A stretch of 64,000 nucleotides of DNA from DATATV01 sp035551355 (GCA_035551355.1 DASZNF010000066.1:1-64000), one strand, 5' to 3'; positions 1 to 8,376 are shown, counted from the first letter of the stretch. Notes: generated by a model not told the origin, from the letters alone. Numbers and translations: made by a program.

Positions 1-1411
1 CCGCGCGGTAGAAGCGGTCGAAGATGCGGGGCAGCCGGTCGGGCGGCACGCCGGGGCCGGTGTCGCTGACCTCGATCTCGACCTCGTCGCCACGTTCGCG
101 CAGCGCCACCGTGGCCTCGGTGTCCGCCGGCGTGTGGGTGAGCACGTTGGCCAGCAGGTTGTCCACGGCCCGGCGCAGCAGTTCGTCGTCGCCGACGGTC
201 ACCACATCCGGGCTGATCTCGGCGTGCCAGCGATGATCCGGCGCGGCGACCAGCACCCGGTCGAGACAACCGGCGATCAGTTCGCTCAGCTCGACCGGTT
301 CGCGACTCTGGTCCGGATGCTGGTCAAGGCGGGCCAGCCGGAGCATGTCCTCCACCAGCCCGCTCATCCGCCTGGTCTCCAGCCCGATCCGCCGCATCAC
401 CTCGTCGACCTGCGCACGCTCGGGCAGCGCGCCCTGCTGGTAGAGCTCGGCGTTGGCGCGCAACGAGGCCAGCGGGGTGCGCAGTTCGTGGCTGGCGTCG
501 GCGAAGAACCGGCCCATCAACTCCTGCCCGGCCTCCCGCTCGTGCACCGATGTCTCGATCCGCGCCAGCATCCCGTTCAGCGCGCCGCCCAGCCGGCCGA
601 TCTCGCTGTGCGGGTCCTGCGGGGCGACCCGGTCGGTGAGGTCACCGGCGGTGATCTTCTCGGCCTGGGTGGCCATCTTCTCGATCGGCCGCAAACCGCG
701 CCGCAGCAACCAGAACGCGGCCAGCCCGATGAGCAGCAGAGCGGCGGCCGAGCCGAACAGCATGATCAGCCACATTCGGTGCACGGTGCTGATCACGCCG
801 TCCAGGCTGGTGCTGATCACCAACGTCCCGTTCCTCGTGCGGACGGCAACCGAGCGCAGCGGGTCCCCGTAGTAGGCCACGTTGTCCTGGGGCTGCCCGT
901 TCGCGTTCAGGCCGGACAGCCGCATCGGCACGTTGGGCCCGGTGTACAGGTAGTCCGGCAACGGTCGCGGGCCGTCCTCCACCGCGAGCGGGATGCCGTT
1001 TTTCGGGATGAACAGCACGCTGTACAGACCCTCGATGAACTGGTGGGTCGCCACCCACGTGCCCATCTCGTTCACCACGTCCGACAACGGCTTGTTCATG
1101 ATCAAGTCGTGTCCGCCGGGCGCGAGGGTCGGCGTCTGCGCCCCGGCCGGGAGGCCGTCCAGCTCGGGCACGACCTCCGCCGCGGCGTTGCGCAGCGAGG
1201 AGTCGGTCTGGTTCATCAGGTAGCTGCGCAGGGCGGTGACCGCGGCGAAGTCGAACACCACCAGAACCACCAACGTCACCGCCAGCACCGCGAGCAGCGC
1301 CCGCACCCGCAACCGGCTGCGCACCAGCCGCCGCAACGGCCGCAGGACCCGGTTCAGCCGCCGTAACGGCCGCAACCACCGCATCGGCCCGGACGGGCGC
1401 TCAGGACTCAT
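1..1411 (-). CDS. Sensor histidine kinase, C-terminus beyond window
   Basis: This is the membrane sensor of a two-component system, phosphorylating the response regulator encoded just upstream. The 470 visible codons hold a basic N-terminus, a first membrane helix at about residues 36-58, an extracytoplasmic sensor region to about 212, a second helix at about 213-236, and a HAMP linker. The dimerisation motif SHELRTPL has its phospho-accepting His at residue 308. N-box Asn residues lie near 418-422 and the D-box DTGPG starts at 450. The G2 box and the rest of the ATPase domain lie outside the window. The ATG overlaps the regulator's stop by 11 bases, which implies translational coupling. The stimulus cannot be told from the sequence. 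Confidence 0.93.
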   Translation of the reverse strand, partial: MSPERPSGPMRWLRPLRRLNRVLRPLRRLVRSRLRVRALLAVLAVTLVVLVVFDFAAVTALRSYLMNQTDSSLRNAAAEVVPELDGLPAGAQTPTLAPGGHDLIMNKPLSDVVNEMGTWVATHQFIEGLYSVLFIPKNGIPLAVEDGPRPLPDYLYTGPNVPMRLSGLNANGQPQDNVAYYGDPLRSVAVRTRNGTLVISTSLDGVISTVHRMWLIMLFGSAAALLLIGLAAFWLLRRGLRPIEKMATQAEKITAGDLTDRVAPQDPHSEIGRLGGALNGMLARIETSVHEREAGQELMGRFFADASHELRTPLASLRANAELYQQGALPERAQVDEVMRRIGLETRRMSGLVEDMLRLARLDQHPDQSREPVELSELIAGCLDRVLVAAPDHRWHAEISPDVVTVGDDELLRRAVDNLLANVLTHTPADTEATVALRERGDEVEIEVSDTGPGVPPDRLPRIFDRFYRA

Positions 1412-2129
1412 CGGAACCCTCCGGGTCGTCGGCGCGGGGCAGCCGCAGGCTGTAGCCGACACCGCGCTGGGTGTGGATCAGGTCGGAGCCGAACTGCACG
1501 ATTTTCCTGCGCAGGTAAGCGATGTAGGTGGACACCACGGTGCTGGAGCCGCCGAAGTCGTAATCCCACACGTGATCCAGCAGTTGCGCGCGGGTCAGCA
1601 CCCGGCCCGGGTTGAGCATCAGGAAGCGCAGCAACCGGAACTCGGTCGGCGAGAGATCCAGTGGATGACCGGCCCGGCGCACCTCGTAGGTGTCCTGGTC
1701 CAGTTCCAGATCGGCGAAGGTGAGCACCGGGCCGGTCTCGGCCGGGCGGGCGCGGCGCAGCACGGACCGGACGCGCGCGGCCAGTTCCTCAAGGCCGAAC
1801 GGTTTGGTCATGTAGTCGTCGCCGCCGATGGTCAGCCCGGTGACCTTGTCGGCCTGGGTGTCCTTGGCGGTCAGGAAGATCACCGGCACCCGCTGCCCGT
1901 CCCGGCGCAGCCGCCGGACGATCTCGAAGCCGTCGGTGTCGGGCAGCATCACGTCCAGCACCACCAGGTCGAACGGCCGCTCCCGGAGCAGGCTCAGCGC
2001 CTGCGTGCCGGTCTCCCCCGTGGTCACCTCGAAACCGAGGAACCGCAACGAGGCCGCGACCGCGTCCCGCAGGAACGGCTCGTCGTCGACCACCAGCAGT
2101 TCGCCGTGATCGGGCGGCAGGTCCCGCAT
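1401..2129 (-). CDS. OmpR/PhoB-family response regulator
   Basis: The 242-residue DNA-binding response regulator pairs with the histidine kinase that overlaps its 3' end. The receiver domain (about residues 10-122) has the acidic pair VVDDE at 14-18, the phospho-acceptor Asp59 in VVLDVMLPD, Thr88 and Lys109 in TKPF. The C-terminal winged helix (about 135-232) includes the SPTEFRLL and RGVGYSL segments typical of the OmpR class. The ATG was chosen because the receiver starts about ten residues later. Longer upstream reading in this frame lies antisense to the next gene and is not coding. The regulon is unknown. Confidence 0.94.
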   Translation of the reverse strand: MRDLPPDHGELLVVDDEPFLRDAVAASLRFLGFEVTTGETGTQALSLLRERPFDLVVLDVMLPDTDGFEIVRRLRRDGQRVPVIFLTAKDTQADKVTGLTIGGDDYMTKPFGLEELAARVRSVLRRARPAETGPVLTFADLELDQDTYEVRRAGHPLDLSPTEFRLLRFLMLNPGRVLTRAQLLDHVWDYDFGGSSTVVSTYIAYLRRKIVQFGSDLIHTQRGVGYSLRLPRADDPEGSDES

Positions 2130-2266
2130 GGCTGTGCTCCCCTCCGAGCGAGCCGGACCCGCTCGGTTCCTGGTCGTCCCGGCCATCCGACCACACCCGC
2201 GCCAACCCGGTATTCGAGTTGCGTGTGAGTTTTGTGTGGATGGCCCGGGACGGACCGGGAAAGGGT

Positions 2267-3157
2267 TTAGAACCCCTGCGCCTTGGCCAGCACGTAGTCG
2301 GCGAGCTGGGCGTGGGTGGCGAACCAGACGTCGGCGTGGCCCTGGATGTGCTCGATCAGCTCGCTGAGGATGGCCAGGCGGGAGCGGTGGCCGATCACGT
2401 GCGGATGCATGGTCAGCTGGAACAGGCCACCGGCGGCGTGGGCGGCGTCGAACTCGTCGCGCCAGATGGTCAGCACCTCGCGCGGGGCGGTGTAGGGGCG
2501 GGTGTTGGTGAAGCGGTCCATGGTGAAATACGGGGCGTCGTCCCGGATCCACTCCACCGGGATCTCCACCATGCCGGTCGCCTCGCCGTCGGCCACGATC
2601 TCGTACGGCTCGTCGTCGGCCATCAGCGAGGAGTCGTAGGCCAGGCCCAGTTCCCTTGAGATGTCCAGGGTGTTCGGGCTGAAATCCCAGGACGGGGTGC
2701 GGATGCCGACCGGGCGGATGCCGGAGGTGCGCTCCAGCACATCCGCGGCCCTGAAGGCCAGATCACGCTCGGTTTCCTTGTCCAGCAAGACGTTCCGCTC
2801 GTGGATCCAGCCGTGGATGCCGACCTCGTGCCCAGCGTCCACATAGGACCGAGCCTCGCCCGGCCGCAGCAGCGCGCACACCGCGGGCATGAAGAAGGTC
2901 GCCGGAATCTGGTTGCGGGCCAGCAGTTCCAGCACCCGCGGCACGCCGACTCGGGCACCGTACTCGCCCTGCGACAGCTTGCCCGGGCTAGTTTCGTTGC
3001 CGCGCAACGGAATGGTTTCGTGGTCGGAGTCGAAGGACAGTGCTACCGCGACGCGTGCGTTACCCGGCCAGTTCGCCGGCAGCAACGGCCGGCCCGCCCG
3101 GACCTTCTCGATGTGCCCGCGCCAGGTCGGTTCGTCCCATTCCCACGGCTCCGCCAC
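2267..3157 (-). CDS. Polysaccharide deacetylase (NodB/PuuE-like)
   Basis: The 296-residue protein belongs to the carbohydrate esterase 4 / NodB-homology family, which removes acyl groups from amide-linked substrates. Visible motifs are the Asp pair in SFDSDHE near residue 43, the metal-binding HGWIHE near 144-149 and a late LTMHPH segment. The layout resembles the PuuE/allantoinase-like subgroup, so the substrate could be a cell-wall sugar or a ureide-type amide. The GTG start has a GGAGGA ribosome site 6 bases upstream, which lies inside the 3' end of the GntR gene; the two genes overlap by 98 bases. No signal peptide is seen, which fits a cytoplasmic enzyme. Confidence 0.85.
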   Translation of the reverse strand: MAEPWEWDEPTWRGHIEKVRAGRPLLPANWPGNARVAVALSFDSDHETIPLRGNETSPGKLSQGEYGARVGVPRVLELLARNQIPATFFMPAVCALLRPGEARSYVDAGHEVGIHGWIHERNVLLDKETERDLAFRAADVLERTSGIRPVGIRTPSWDFSPNTLDISRELGLAYDSSLMADDEPYEIVADGEATGMVEIPVEWIRDDAPYFTMDRFTNTRPYTAPREVLTIWRDEFDAAHAAGGLFQLTMHPHVIGHRSRLAILSELIEHIQGHADVWFATHAQLADYVLAKAQGF

Positions 3158-3794
3158 GTGCTTCCTCCATCTGATCTCGCACCCGGGTCAGGTGCTCGGC
3201 CATCACCCGCGCGGCCTGATCGCCGTCGCGTGCCTCGATCGCGGCAATCAATCTGTCGTGATCGTCCAAAGAGGCGTTGGTGTGCACCGGGTCCACGATA
3301 TGCCTGCTGCGCAACAGAATCACCTGTTGCTGCACCAGTCGCACCTGCTCGGCGACCAGCGGGCTCGCCGCCGCGTCGACCATGGCGCGGTGAAAGGCGA
3401 GATCGAGCTGGTAGGGGAAACGATGATCGGGACGTTCGGCCCGGGAGGAGGTGCTGACCTCGCGCAGCCGGGCCAGCTCGGCCTCGGTGCGGCGCTGCGC
3501 GGCCAGTCGGGCGGCCGCGCATTCCAGGGCGGCGCGCAGTTCGAACAGGGCGCGCAGTTCGGCCGCGTCGGCCAGGCGGACGCGGGTGCCGTGGTGGGCT
3601 TGGTAGACCAGCAGGCCCTCGCTGGTCAGGTGGCGGACGGCCTCGCGCAGCGGGCCGCGGCTGATGCGCATCCGAGCGGCCAGTTCCACCTCGTTGAGGC
3701 GCTGGCCGGGGGCGATCTCGCCGGTGAGCACGAGCTCGCGTAACAGCTGTACGGCCTGTCCGGCCAGGCTGCGCCGCTCCGGGATCGCTGTCAT
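3060..3794 (-). CDS. GntR-family regulator (FadR subgroup)
   Basis: The 244-residue protein has an N-terminal winged helix-turn-helix (about residues 8-70, with the ISRGPLREAVRHL recognition segment) and an all-helical FCD-type ligand domain containing FHRAMVDAA. Such proteins bind a small acid or amide and control neighbouring catabolic genes. The ATG at 3794 is preceded by GGGGAGAG, so the in-frame ATG 14 codons upstream was not used. Its 3' end runs 98 bases into the deacetylase gene in another frame. It is divergent from the asparaginase-like gene, with overlapping inverted repeats between them that could be its operator. Confidence 0.9.
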   Translation of the reverse strand: MTAIPERRSLAGQAVQLLRELVLTGEIAPGQRLNEVELAARMRISRGPLREAVRHLTSEGLLVYQAHHGTRVRLADAAELRALFELRAALECAAARLAAQRRTEAELARLREVSTSSRAERPDHRFPYQLDLAFHRAMVDAAASPLVAEQVRLVQQQVILLRSRHIVDPVHTNASLDDHDRLIAAIEARDGDQAARVMAEHLTRVRDQMEEARGGAVGMGRTDLARAHREGPGGPAVAAGELAG

Positions 3795-3837
3795 CTGGGT
3801 CTCTCCCCACTCGACACACCGGCACCGCTGCCGCAAA

Positions 3838-3857
3838 CTGTCAACAGTCTACAGACT
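3838..3857. promoter_or_regulatory. Candidate GntR operator, two overlapping inverted repeats
   Basis: Two short palindromes overlap between the divergent GntR and asparaginase-like genes: CTGT-CA-ACAG at 3838-3847 and AGTCT-AC-AGACT at 3846-3857. The GT-NN-AC cores resemble sites bound by FadR-subgroup GntR proteins. The position would let one site control both directions. Binding is inferred. Confidence 0.5.
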
Positions 3858-3890
3858 ACCGGCAGCTGGCCCCCGAACAGGAGGAATGCG

Positions 3891-4835
3891 GTGCACCAGA
3901 TCGTCGCGGAAGTGTGGCGGGGTGGCGTGGTCGAATCGGTGCACCACGGCTCGGTGATCGCGCTGGACGGCGCGCGCGGGTTCAGCGTCGGCGGGCCGGA
4001 GGCGCTGACCTTCCCGCGCTCCTCGGTGAAACCGGTGCAGGCGCTGGCCATGGTGCGGGCCGGGCTGGATCTGGACGGCGAACTGCTGGCCCTGGCCTGC
4101 GCCAGCCACTCCGGCGAGTCGTTCCACATCGACGGGGTGCGGCGCATCCTGGCCGGGGCCGGGCTGACCGAGGCCGACCTGCGGTGCACCCCCGACCGGC
4201 CGATCGGCCCGCAGGCGCACGACGAGCACATCGCGGCCGGGCTGTCCCCCGCGCCGCTGTACATGAACTGCTCCGGCAAGCACGCCGCGATGCTGGCCAC
4301 CTGCGCGGCCAACGGCTGGGACACCCGGACCTACCTCTCGCCCGACCACCCGCTGCAGCGGCACATCCGGGACACCGTGGCCGAACTGGCCGGGGAGCCG
4401 GTCGCGGTGACCACGGTGGACGGCTGCGGCGCGCCGCTGTTCGGCTTCAGCCTGACCGGGCTGGCCCGGGCCTTCCGCACCATCGCCACCGCCCCGGCCG
4501 GCACCCCCGAACACCGGGTGGCGCAGGCGATGCGCACGCACCCGGAGTTCGTCGGCGGCACCGGCCGGGACGTCACCACGGTCATGCGCGGACTGGCCGG
4601 CGCGGTGGCCAAGGACGGGGCCGAAGGCGTGTACGCGCTGGGACTGCCGGACGGGCAGGCGGTCGCGGTGAAGATCGCCGACGGGTCCAGCCGGGCCCGG
4701 GCGGTGGTGCTGATCGCGGCACTGCGGCGGCTGGGCGTGGACGTGAGCGCGCTGGCCGAGCTGGCGCAGGCGCCGGTGCTGGGGCACGGGGAGCCGGTGG
4801 GCGCGGTGCGTCCGGCCGGGGAACTGGCGGCCTGA
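3891..4835 (+). CDS. Asparaginase II family protein
   Basis: The 314-residue protein matches the asparaginase II family, which hydrolyses L-asparagine to aspartate and ammonia and is unrelated to the classical type I/II enzymes of E. coli. Conserved blocks seen are RSSVKPVQALAMVRAG near residues 43-58, SHSGESFH near 77-84, and MNCSGKHAAML near 124-134. The GTG start is preceded by AGGAGGA at 7 bases. There is no signal peptide, so action in the cytoplasm is likely. It is divergent from the GntR regulator, suggesting amide-nitrogen catabolism shared with the deacetylase gene on the other side. Confidence 0.88.
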   Translation: MHQIVAEVWRGGVVESVHHGSVIALDGARGFSVGGPEALTFPRSSVKPVQALAMVRAGLDLDGELLALACASHSGESFHIDGVRRILAGAGLTEADLRCTPDRPIGPQAHDEHIAAGLSPAPLYMNCSGKHAAMLATCAANGWDTRTYLSPDHPLQRHIRDTVAELAGEPVAVTTVDGCGAPLFGFSLTGLARAFRTIATAPAGTPEHRVAQAMRTHPEFVGGTGRDVTTVMRGLAGAVAKDGAEGVYALGLPDGQAVAVKIADGSSRARAVVLIAALRRLGVDVSALAELAQAPVLGHGEPVGAVRPAGELAA

Positions 4836-4934
4836 CCGAGCAGCCCGGGGTGAGGATCTTGGCCGGTCAGACCTGATGTCGCGGCGGGCACCCGAGGTGC
4901 GCGGTTCGGGCATTTCGTCAGCTACGGTGGTGGC

Positions 4935-5237
4935 GTGCCACGCCGGGATGAGCACGAGGAGCCATTGCCGCCGATCGAGGAAGAGCTCATCGGCCTGGAT
5001 CGCGACGACCCCGAAACCAAGGCGTTCGCCGAGCACCTGGAGCGGATGCGCACCAACCGGCCCGGTTACACCGTCGAGGGCTACGTGCAGGGCGTTGGCG
5101 ACTTCGCCAACTCGGCCAACCGCGCGGTCGGCCACCGGCGGCTGACCGCGGTGATCCTGGTCGGGCTGTTGTTGCTGGGCGCGGGGTGGGCAATCTGGCA
5201 GACCATCGAGTTCGTGGCGGGGACTTTTCTGCGCTGA
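4935..5237 (+). CDS. Small single-helix membrane protein
   Basis: The 100-residue protein has an acidic, charged N-terminal half and one hydrophobic helix at about residues 72-95 (AVILVGLLLLGAGWAIWQTI), so it is probably anchored with a cytoplasmic N-terminus. No catalytic motif is visible and no function is assigned. The GTG start lacks a ribosome site but follows TACGGT (4923-4928) by 6 bases, a leaderless arrangement. It lies 27 bases upstream of msrB on the same strand and may share its transcript. Confidence 0.75.
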   Translation: MPRRDEHEEPLPPIEEELIGLDRDDPETKAFAEHLERMRTNRPGYTVEGYVQGVGDFANSANRAVGHRRLTAVILVGLLLLGAGWAIWQTIEFVAGTFLR

Positions 5238-5264
5238 CCTGGTGTTGTGGTTAGCGTGGTGAAC

Positions 5265-5690
5265 ATGAAGCCAGTGGAAGGCGTCGCGCCCAAGGTGCAG
5301 AAGTCCGAACAGGAGTGGCGCGAGCAGCTCAATCCGGACGAGTACGCGGTGCTGCGCAAGGCCGCGACCGAGCCCGCGTTCACCGGCGAGTACACCGACA
5401 CCAAGACCGTCGGGTCGTACCAGTGCCGGGCGTGCGGGGCGGAACTGTTCCGCAGCGACACCAAGTTCGAGTCGCACTGCGGATGGCCGTCGTTCTTCTC
5501 ACCGTTGGCCGGGGACAGCGTGATCCTGCGCCACGACCGGACCCTCGGCATGGTGCGCACCGAGGTGCTGTGCGCGACCTGCCACAGTCACCTCGGGCAC
5601 GTGTTCGAGGGCGAGGGCTACGACACGCCGACCGACCAGCGCTATTGCATCAACTCGATCTCGCTGACCCTGGTGCCGGACGAGAGCTGA
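5265..5690 (+). CDS. msrB: Peptide-methionine (R)-S-oxide reductase
   Basis: MsrB repairs oxidised proteins by reducing methionine-R-sulfoxide, using thioredoxin. In the 141-residue reading the zinc ligands are Cys54/Cys57 and Cys103/Cys106. HCGWPSF at 71-77 and the catalytic Cys128 in RYCINS are intact. The length equals a stand-alone MsrB; no MsrA domain is fused. The ATG at 5265 is preferred, although an in-frame GTG six codons upstream (5247) is possible. The gene is convergent with the CoA-transferase gene, leaving only 33 bases between stops. Confidence 0.95.
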   Translation: MKPVEGVAPKVQKSEQEWREQLNPDEYAVLRKAATEPAFTGEYTDTKTVGSYQCRACGAELFRSDTKFESHCGWPSFFSPLAGDSVILRHDRTLGMVRTEVLCATCHSHLGHVFEGEGYDTPTDQRYCINSISLTLVPDES

Positions 5691-5723
5691 GCGCTCGCCG
5701 GCGCAACGCCATCGACCCCGTGG

Positions 5724-7115
5724 TCACCACCAGACCGCGGGGTCGCTGCCTGCGATGTGCGGGCCGTGACTCCAGCGCGGCGGCGCACCGGGCAGGTCCC
5801 CCGGCACGCTGACATGCCGCACCAGGCCGATCTGACTCTGCGTCTCGGCGAGCAGATCGGCCACCTCCTCCGGCCCCGGATCCGGGGCTTCCGGCCGGGT
5901 GGCCAATGTCCGGCCCAGGTCGTCCAGCCAGGCCGCGGTGCGGGCCAGCGCCACCCGGATCTGCCAGGACCCACCCTCGGCCAGGGACCGGCGCAGCGCG
6001 GTGATGATGCCGAACGCGCCCAGCCAGCCGGTGCCATGATCCAGCGCCTGCGCGGGCAGCGGCCGCGGCTCCTCGACGCCCAGCACGCGGGCCCCGTCAT
6101 CGGCGATGCCGCAGGCCATCTGCACCAGGCTGTCGAACCCGCGCCGGTCCCGCCACGGGCCGGAATGCCCGTAGGCGGACAGGTCCAGGGTGATGATCCC
6201 GGGCCGCAGCTTGGCCAGATCGGCCGGGCCGAAGCCGCGCGCGGCCAGGGTGCCGGGGCGGTAGGACTGGATCAGCACGTCGGCGTCGGCGATCAGCGCG
6301 CGCAGCGTCTGCTGGCCGTCCTCGGTGCGCAGGTCGAGGTGGCAGGTGCGCTTGCCGAAACCGTGGTCCACCACCAGGGGCGCCACGGTCGGCAGGTGAG
6401 CCGCACCCACATGCAGCACGTCGGCCCCGTGCGCGGCCAGCACCCGGCCACAGGCCGGCCCGGCGATCACGTGCGTCAGGTCCAGGACGCGGACTCCGGC
6501 CAGTGGCCGGTCGGAGTTGGGCAGGGTGCGCGGGGCGTCGGTCTCGCCGATCCGCTCGATGTCCACCAGCGGGATCAGCCGCGCCGCGCGTCCGGCCGGG
6601 TGGCTGTGCCAGTCGGTGGGCGAGCGCATCGCCGCCGCCGCTCCCCCGGCGGCCAGCACCGCCTCTTCGACCTGCTGCGCGGTGCGCGTGGCCACGGCGT
6701 CGGCCACCGCCTCGCGATCGGCCGGGACGTCCAGCGCGGTGGTGACGGCGGTGGCGTGGCGCGGGTAGTTGCAGTGCAGCTTGACCCAGCCGTCCACCGC
6801 CGGATAGTCCCCGGACAGCGGCGCCCAGATGTCCCCCGGCGAGCTGCCGTTGACTCGCAGGTAACGCTCGCTGCGGAAGGCGATGGCGGCGTGCCGGGCG
6901 TCGATGCTGACCGGACCCGGATCACCGCCGCGAGCGCGCAGCAACTCGCCCGCGGCCAGCGTGGTCGCGCCGATACTGGCCGCGGCGGCCGCGGCCACCC
7001 GGAACCGCCCGGGCAACTGCGGGTCGTCGCCCACGATGCGGGCCACGGCGGGAGCGGCCAACTCCCCGGTGACCTCGCGGTAGAGATGGCCGAGCGCCTT
7101 CTCGGCGGTGATCAT
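5724..7115 (-). CDS. Class III (CaiB/BaiF) CoA-transferase
   Basis: The 463-residue protein belongs to the CaiB/BaiF family that moves CoA between carboxylic acids through an enzyme-bound Asp thioester. A typical family start (LAGVRVLDLTHVIAGPACGR) appears only near residue 205, followed by an LDLRTEDGQ segment, a QSYRPGTLAARGF segment and a YGHSGPWRDRRGFD segment. The N-terminal 200 residues look like a partner domain, so the order differs from a simple single-domain enzyme. The substrate cannot be predicted. The ATG has no ribosome site but a minus-strand TAGGTT box (7127-7122) lies 6 bases upstream, fitting leaderless transcription from the 28-base gap after hemQ. Confidence 0.88.
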   Translation of the reverse strand: MITAEKALGHLYREVTGELAAPAVARIVGDDPQLPGRFRVAAAAAASIGATTLAAGELLRARGGDPGPVSIDARHAAIAFRSERYLRVNGSSPGDIWAPLSGDYPAVDGWVKLHCNYPRHATAVTTALDVPADREAVADAVATRTAQQVEEAVLAAGGAAAAMRSPTDWHSHPAGRAARLIPLVDIERIGETDAPRTLPNSDRPLAGVRVLDLTHVIAGPACGRVLAAHGADVLHVGAAHLPTVAPLVVDHGFGKRTCHLDLRTEDGQQTLRALIADADVLIQSYRPGTLAARGFGPADLAKLRPGIITLDLSAYGHSGPWRDRRGFDSLVQMACGIADDGARVLGVEEPRPLPAQALDHGTGWLGAFGIITALRRSLAEGGSWQIRVALARTAAWLDDLGRTLATRPEAPDPGPEEVADLLAETQSQIGLVRHVSVPGDLPGAPPRWSHGPHIAGSDPAVWW

Positions 7116-7143
7116 GCCCGAAACCTAGTGGTGACCAGCGGCG

Positions 7144-7836
7144 TCAGGGAAGGTTTGTGACCAGTTCGGCGGCCGGGACGCGGGACCCGGTGTAGAACGG
7201 CACCTCTTCGCGCACGTGCCGGCGGGTTTCGCTGCCGCGCAGGTGGCGCATCAGGTCGACGATGCGGTGCAACTCGTCGGCCTCGAAGGCCAGAATCCAC
7301 TCGTAGTCGCCGAGGGCGAAGGAGGAGACGGTGTTGGCCCGCACGTCCGGGTAGTCGCGGGCCATCTTGCCGTGCTCGGCCAGCAGGCGGCGGCGCTCCT
7401 CGTCGGGCAGCAGGTACCACTCGTAGGAGCGCACGAACGGGTAGACGCAGATGTAGTTGCGGGCTTCCTCGTCGGCCAGGAACGCCGGGATGTGGCTGCG
7501 GTTGAACTCGGCCTGGCGGTGCAGGGCGGTCTGGCTCCAGACCGGAGTGGACGCGCGGCCCAGCGCGGTGCGGCGGAAGCCGGTGTAGGCGGCCTGGAGT
7601 TGTTCCACTTCCTCGGCGTGCCACCAGATCATGAAGTCCGCGTCGGCGCGCAGGCCGGCCACGTCGTACACGCCGCGGACCACGACACCCTTGGCGGACA
7701 ACGAGTCCAGGTACTCCTGGGCCTCGCTCGCGGCCGGGCCACGGTCGGTGGGCAGGGCCCCCGGCTGGACCCGGAAGACCGACCACATGGTGTAGCGGAT
7801 GCTGTTGTTCAGCTTGTCGTAGTCAAGGCGCGCCAT
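7144..7836 (-). CDS. hemQ: Coproheme decarboxylase HemQ (chlorite dismutase family)
   Basis: HemQ carries out the last step of the coproporphyrin-dependent haem pathway of Actinobacteria and Firmicutes, decarboxylating coproheme III to haem b with hydrogen peroxide. The 230-residue protein begins MARLDYDKLNNSIRYTMWSV and contains the family segments DFMIWWHAE, YPFVRSYEWYLLP, and LGDYEWILAFEADELHRIVDLMRHLR. The start at 7836 was chosen because the family begins there; upstream in-frame codons lack family resemblance. hemY and hemE lie upstream on the same strand, as in M. tuberculosis, but a 540-base gap separates hemQ from hemY. Confidence 0.95.
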   Translation of the reverse strand: MARLDYDKLNNSIRYTMWSVFRVQPGALPTDRGPAASEAQEYLDSLSAKGVVVRGVYDVAGLRADADFMIWWHAEEVEQLQAAYTGFRRTALGRASTPVWSQTALHRQAEFNRSHIPAFLADEEARNYICVYPFVRSYEWYLLPDEERRRLLAEHGKMARDYPDVRANTVSSFALGDYEWILAFEADELHRIVDLMRHLRGSETRRHVREEVPFYTGSRVPAAELVTNLP

Positions 7837-8052
7837 GGCTCCATGGTCCCACCGCTTTTGTCGAGCGGGTGTCGGGGACGGCTGGCAGGAGGGTGATCTG
7901 CAGCCCATGTCGCCTGCCGGGTGGCACGCATTCGCGATGGCCGGAACGCGATGGATGAGTATCTCGTGCGGGGGGCGGATCACTCGGGTGACGGCGTATG
8001 CGGAGATCGCGGGGGTGAGCCCGGGGCAAACAGTTCAGCGACGGCATAATTA

Positions 8053-8198
8053 CAGTCACAGAACTTTCTCGACAGGCGCGGGCGATATGCGTTGCGGGAA
8101 GTTGCGACCCGCGCAATTTTTCAGTCACTGAACAAGCATCGGGATCGCGGTTCAGCGCCTAAAAATTTACTGTCCATGTAATTTTGTAGCCACCGAAC
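8053..8198 (+). repeat. Three direct copies of a YAGYCAC-N-GAAC motif
   Basis: CAGTCACAGAAC at 8053-8064, CAGTCACTGAAC at 8122-8133 and TAGCCACCGAAC at 8187-8198 are spaced 69 and 65 bases apart. Each follows an AT-rich run containing AATT. The middle copy lies within the perfect palindrome TTCAG-TCA-CTGAA (8120-8132). They are too few and too degenerate to be a CRISPR array. Confidence 0.6.
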
Positions 8199-8256
8199 AC
8201 GCACCGATGGTCCGCCGACGAAATTGCGGAGCGCACAAATATTGCGGGCCACGCAA
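8102..8256. repeat. TTGCG-N5-CGCAA palindromes
   Basis: TTGCG-ACCCG-CGCAA lies at 8102-8116 and TTGCG-GGCCA-CGCAA at 8242-8256; a near copy, TTGCG-GAGCG-CACAA, lies at 8224-8238. Arm sequence and five-base spacing are conserved while spacers vary, which looks like a protein binding site. The closest gene downstream on the minus strand is hemQ, over 260 bases away. Confidence 0.6.
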
Positions 8257-8328
8257 GTTCGCAAACACATGCCAATTTCTGGGCAGACCAGCGAGCCCCC
8301 GGGTGGCTGGGTTGCGAAGCAGGCGGCT

Positions 8329-8364
8329 GCGGCGCGGGAACTGGAGGCGGCGCGGGAACTGGAG
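8329..8364. repeat. 18-base tandem repeat, two copies
   Basis: Two perfect 18-base copies start at 8329 and 8347 (GCGGCGCGGGAACTGGAG). They end 12 bases from the hemY stop codon. This is one of several such repeats at the 3' ends of minus-strand genes in this window. Confidence 0.85.
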
Positions 8365-8376
8365 CAGGCCAGCTGC

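Larger units (their letters stand above)
7837..8376. other. 540-base AT-rich intergenic region between hemY and hemQ
   Basis: No convincing gene is present. The part nearest hemQ is GC-rich. About 8040-8290 is notably AT-rich for this genome and holds several TTGCG-N5-CGCAA palindromes and three copies of a YAGYCAC-N-GAAC motif, listed separately. A short 18-base tandem repeat sits at 8329-8364 by the hemY stop. The region may be a control region for hemQ, a remnant of inserted DNA, or both. Confidence 0.7.

Noticed and set aside
134..1366. Long plus-strand open frame opposite the first histidine kinase
   Set aside because: It is antisense to a clearly recognised kinase and is rich in His, Gln, Arg and Pro, as expected of a GC-driven shadow frame.
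7835..8131. Plus-strand open frame upstream of hemQ
   Set aside because: No ribosome site, low third-position GC, and amino-acid composition unlike a protein; it crosses the AT-rich control region.
8053..8256. Possible CRISPR array in the hemY-hemQ gap
   Set aside because: The motifs are short, degenerate and irregularly spaced, and no cas genes are present.
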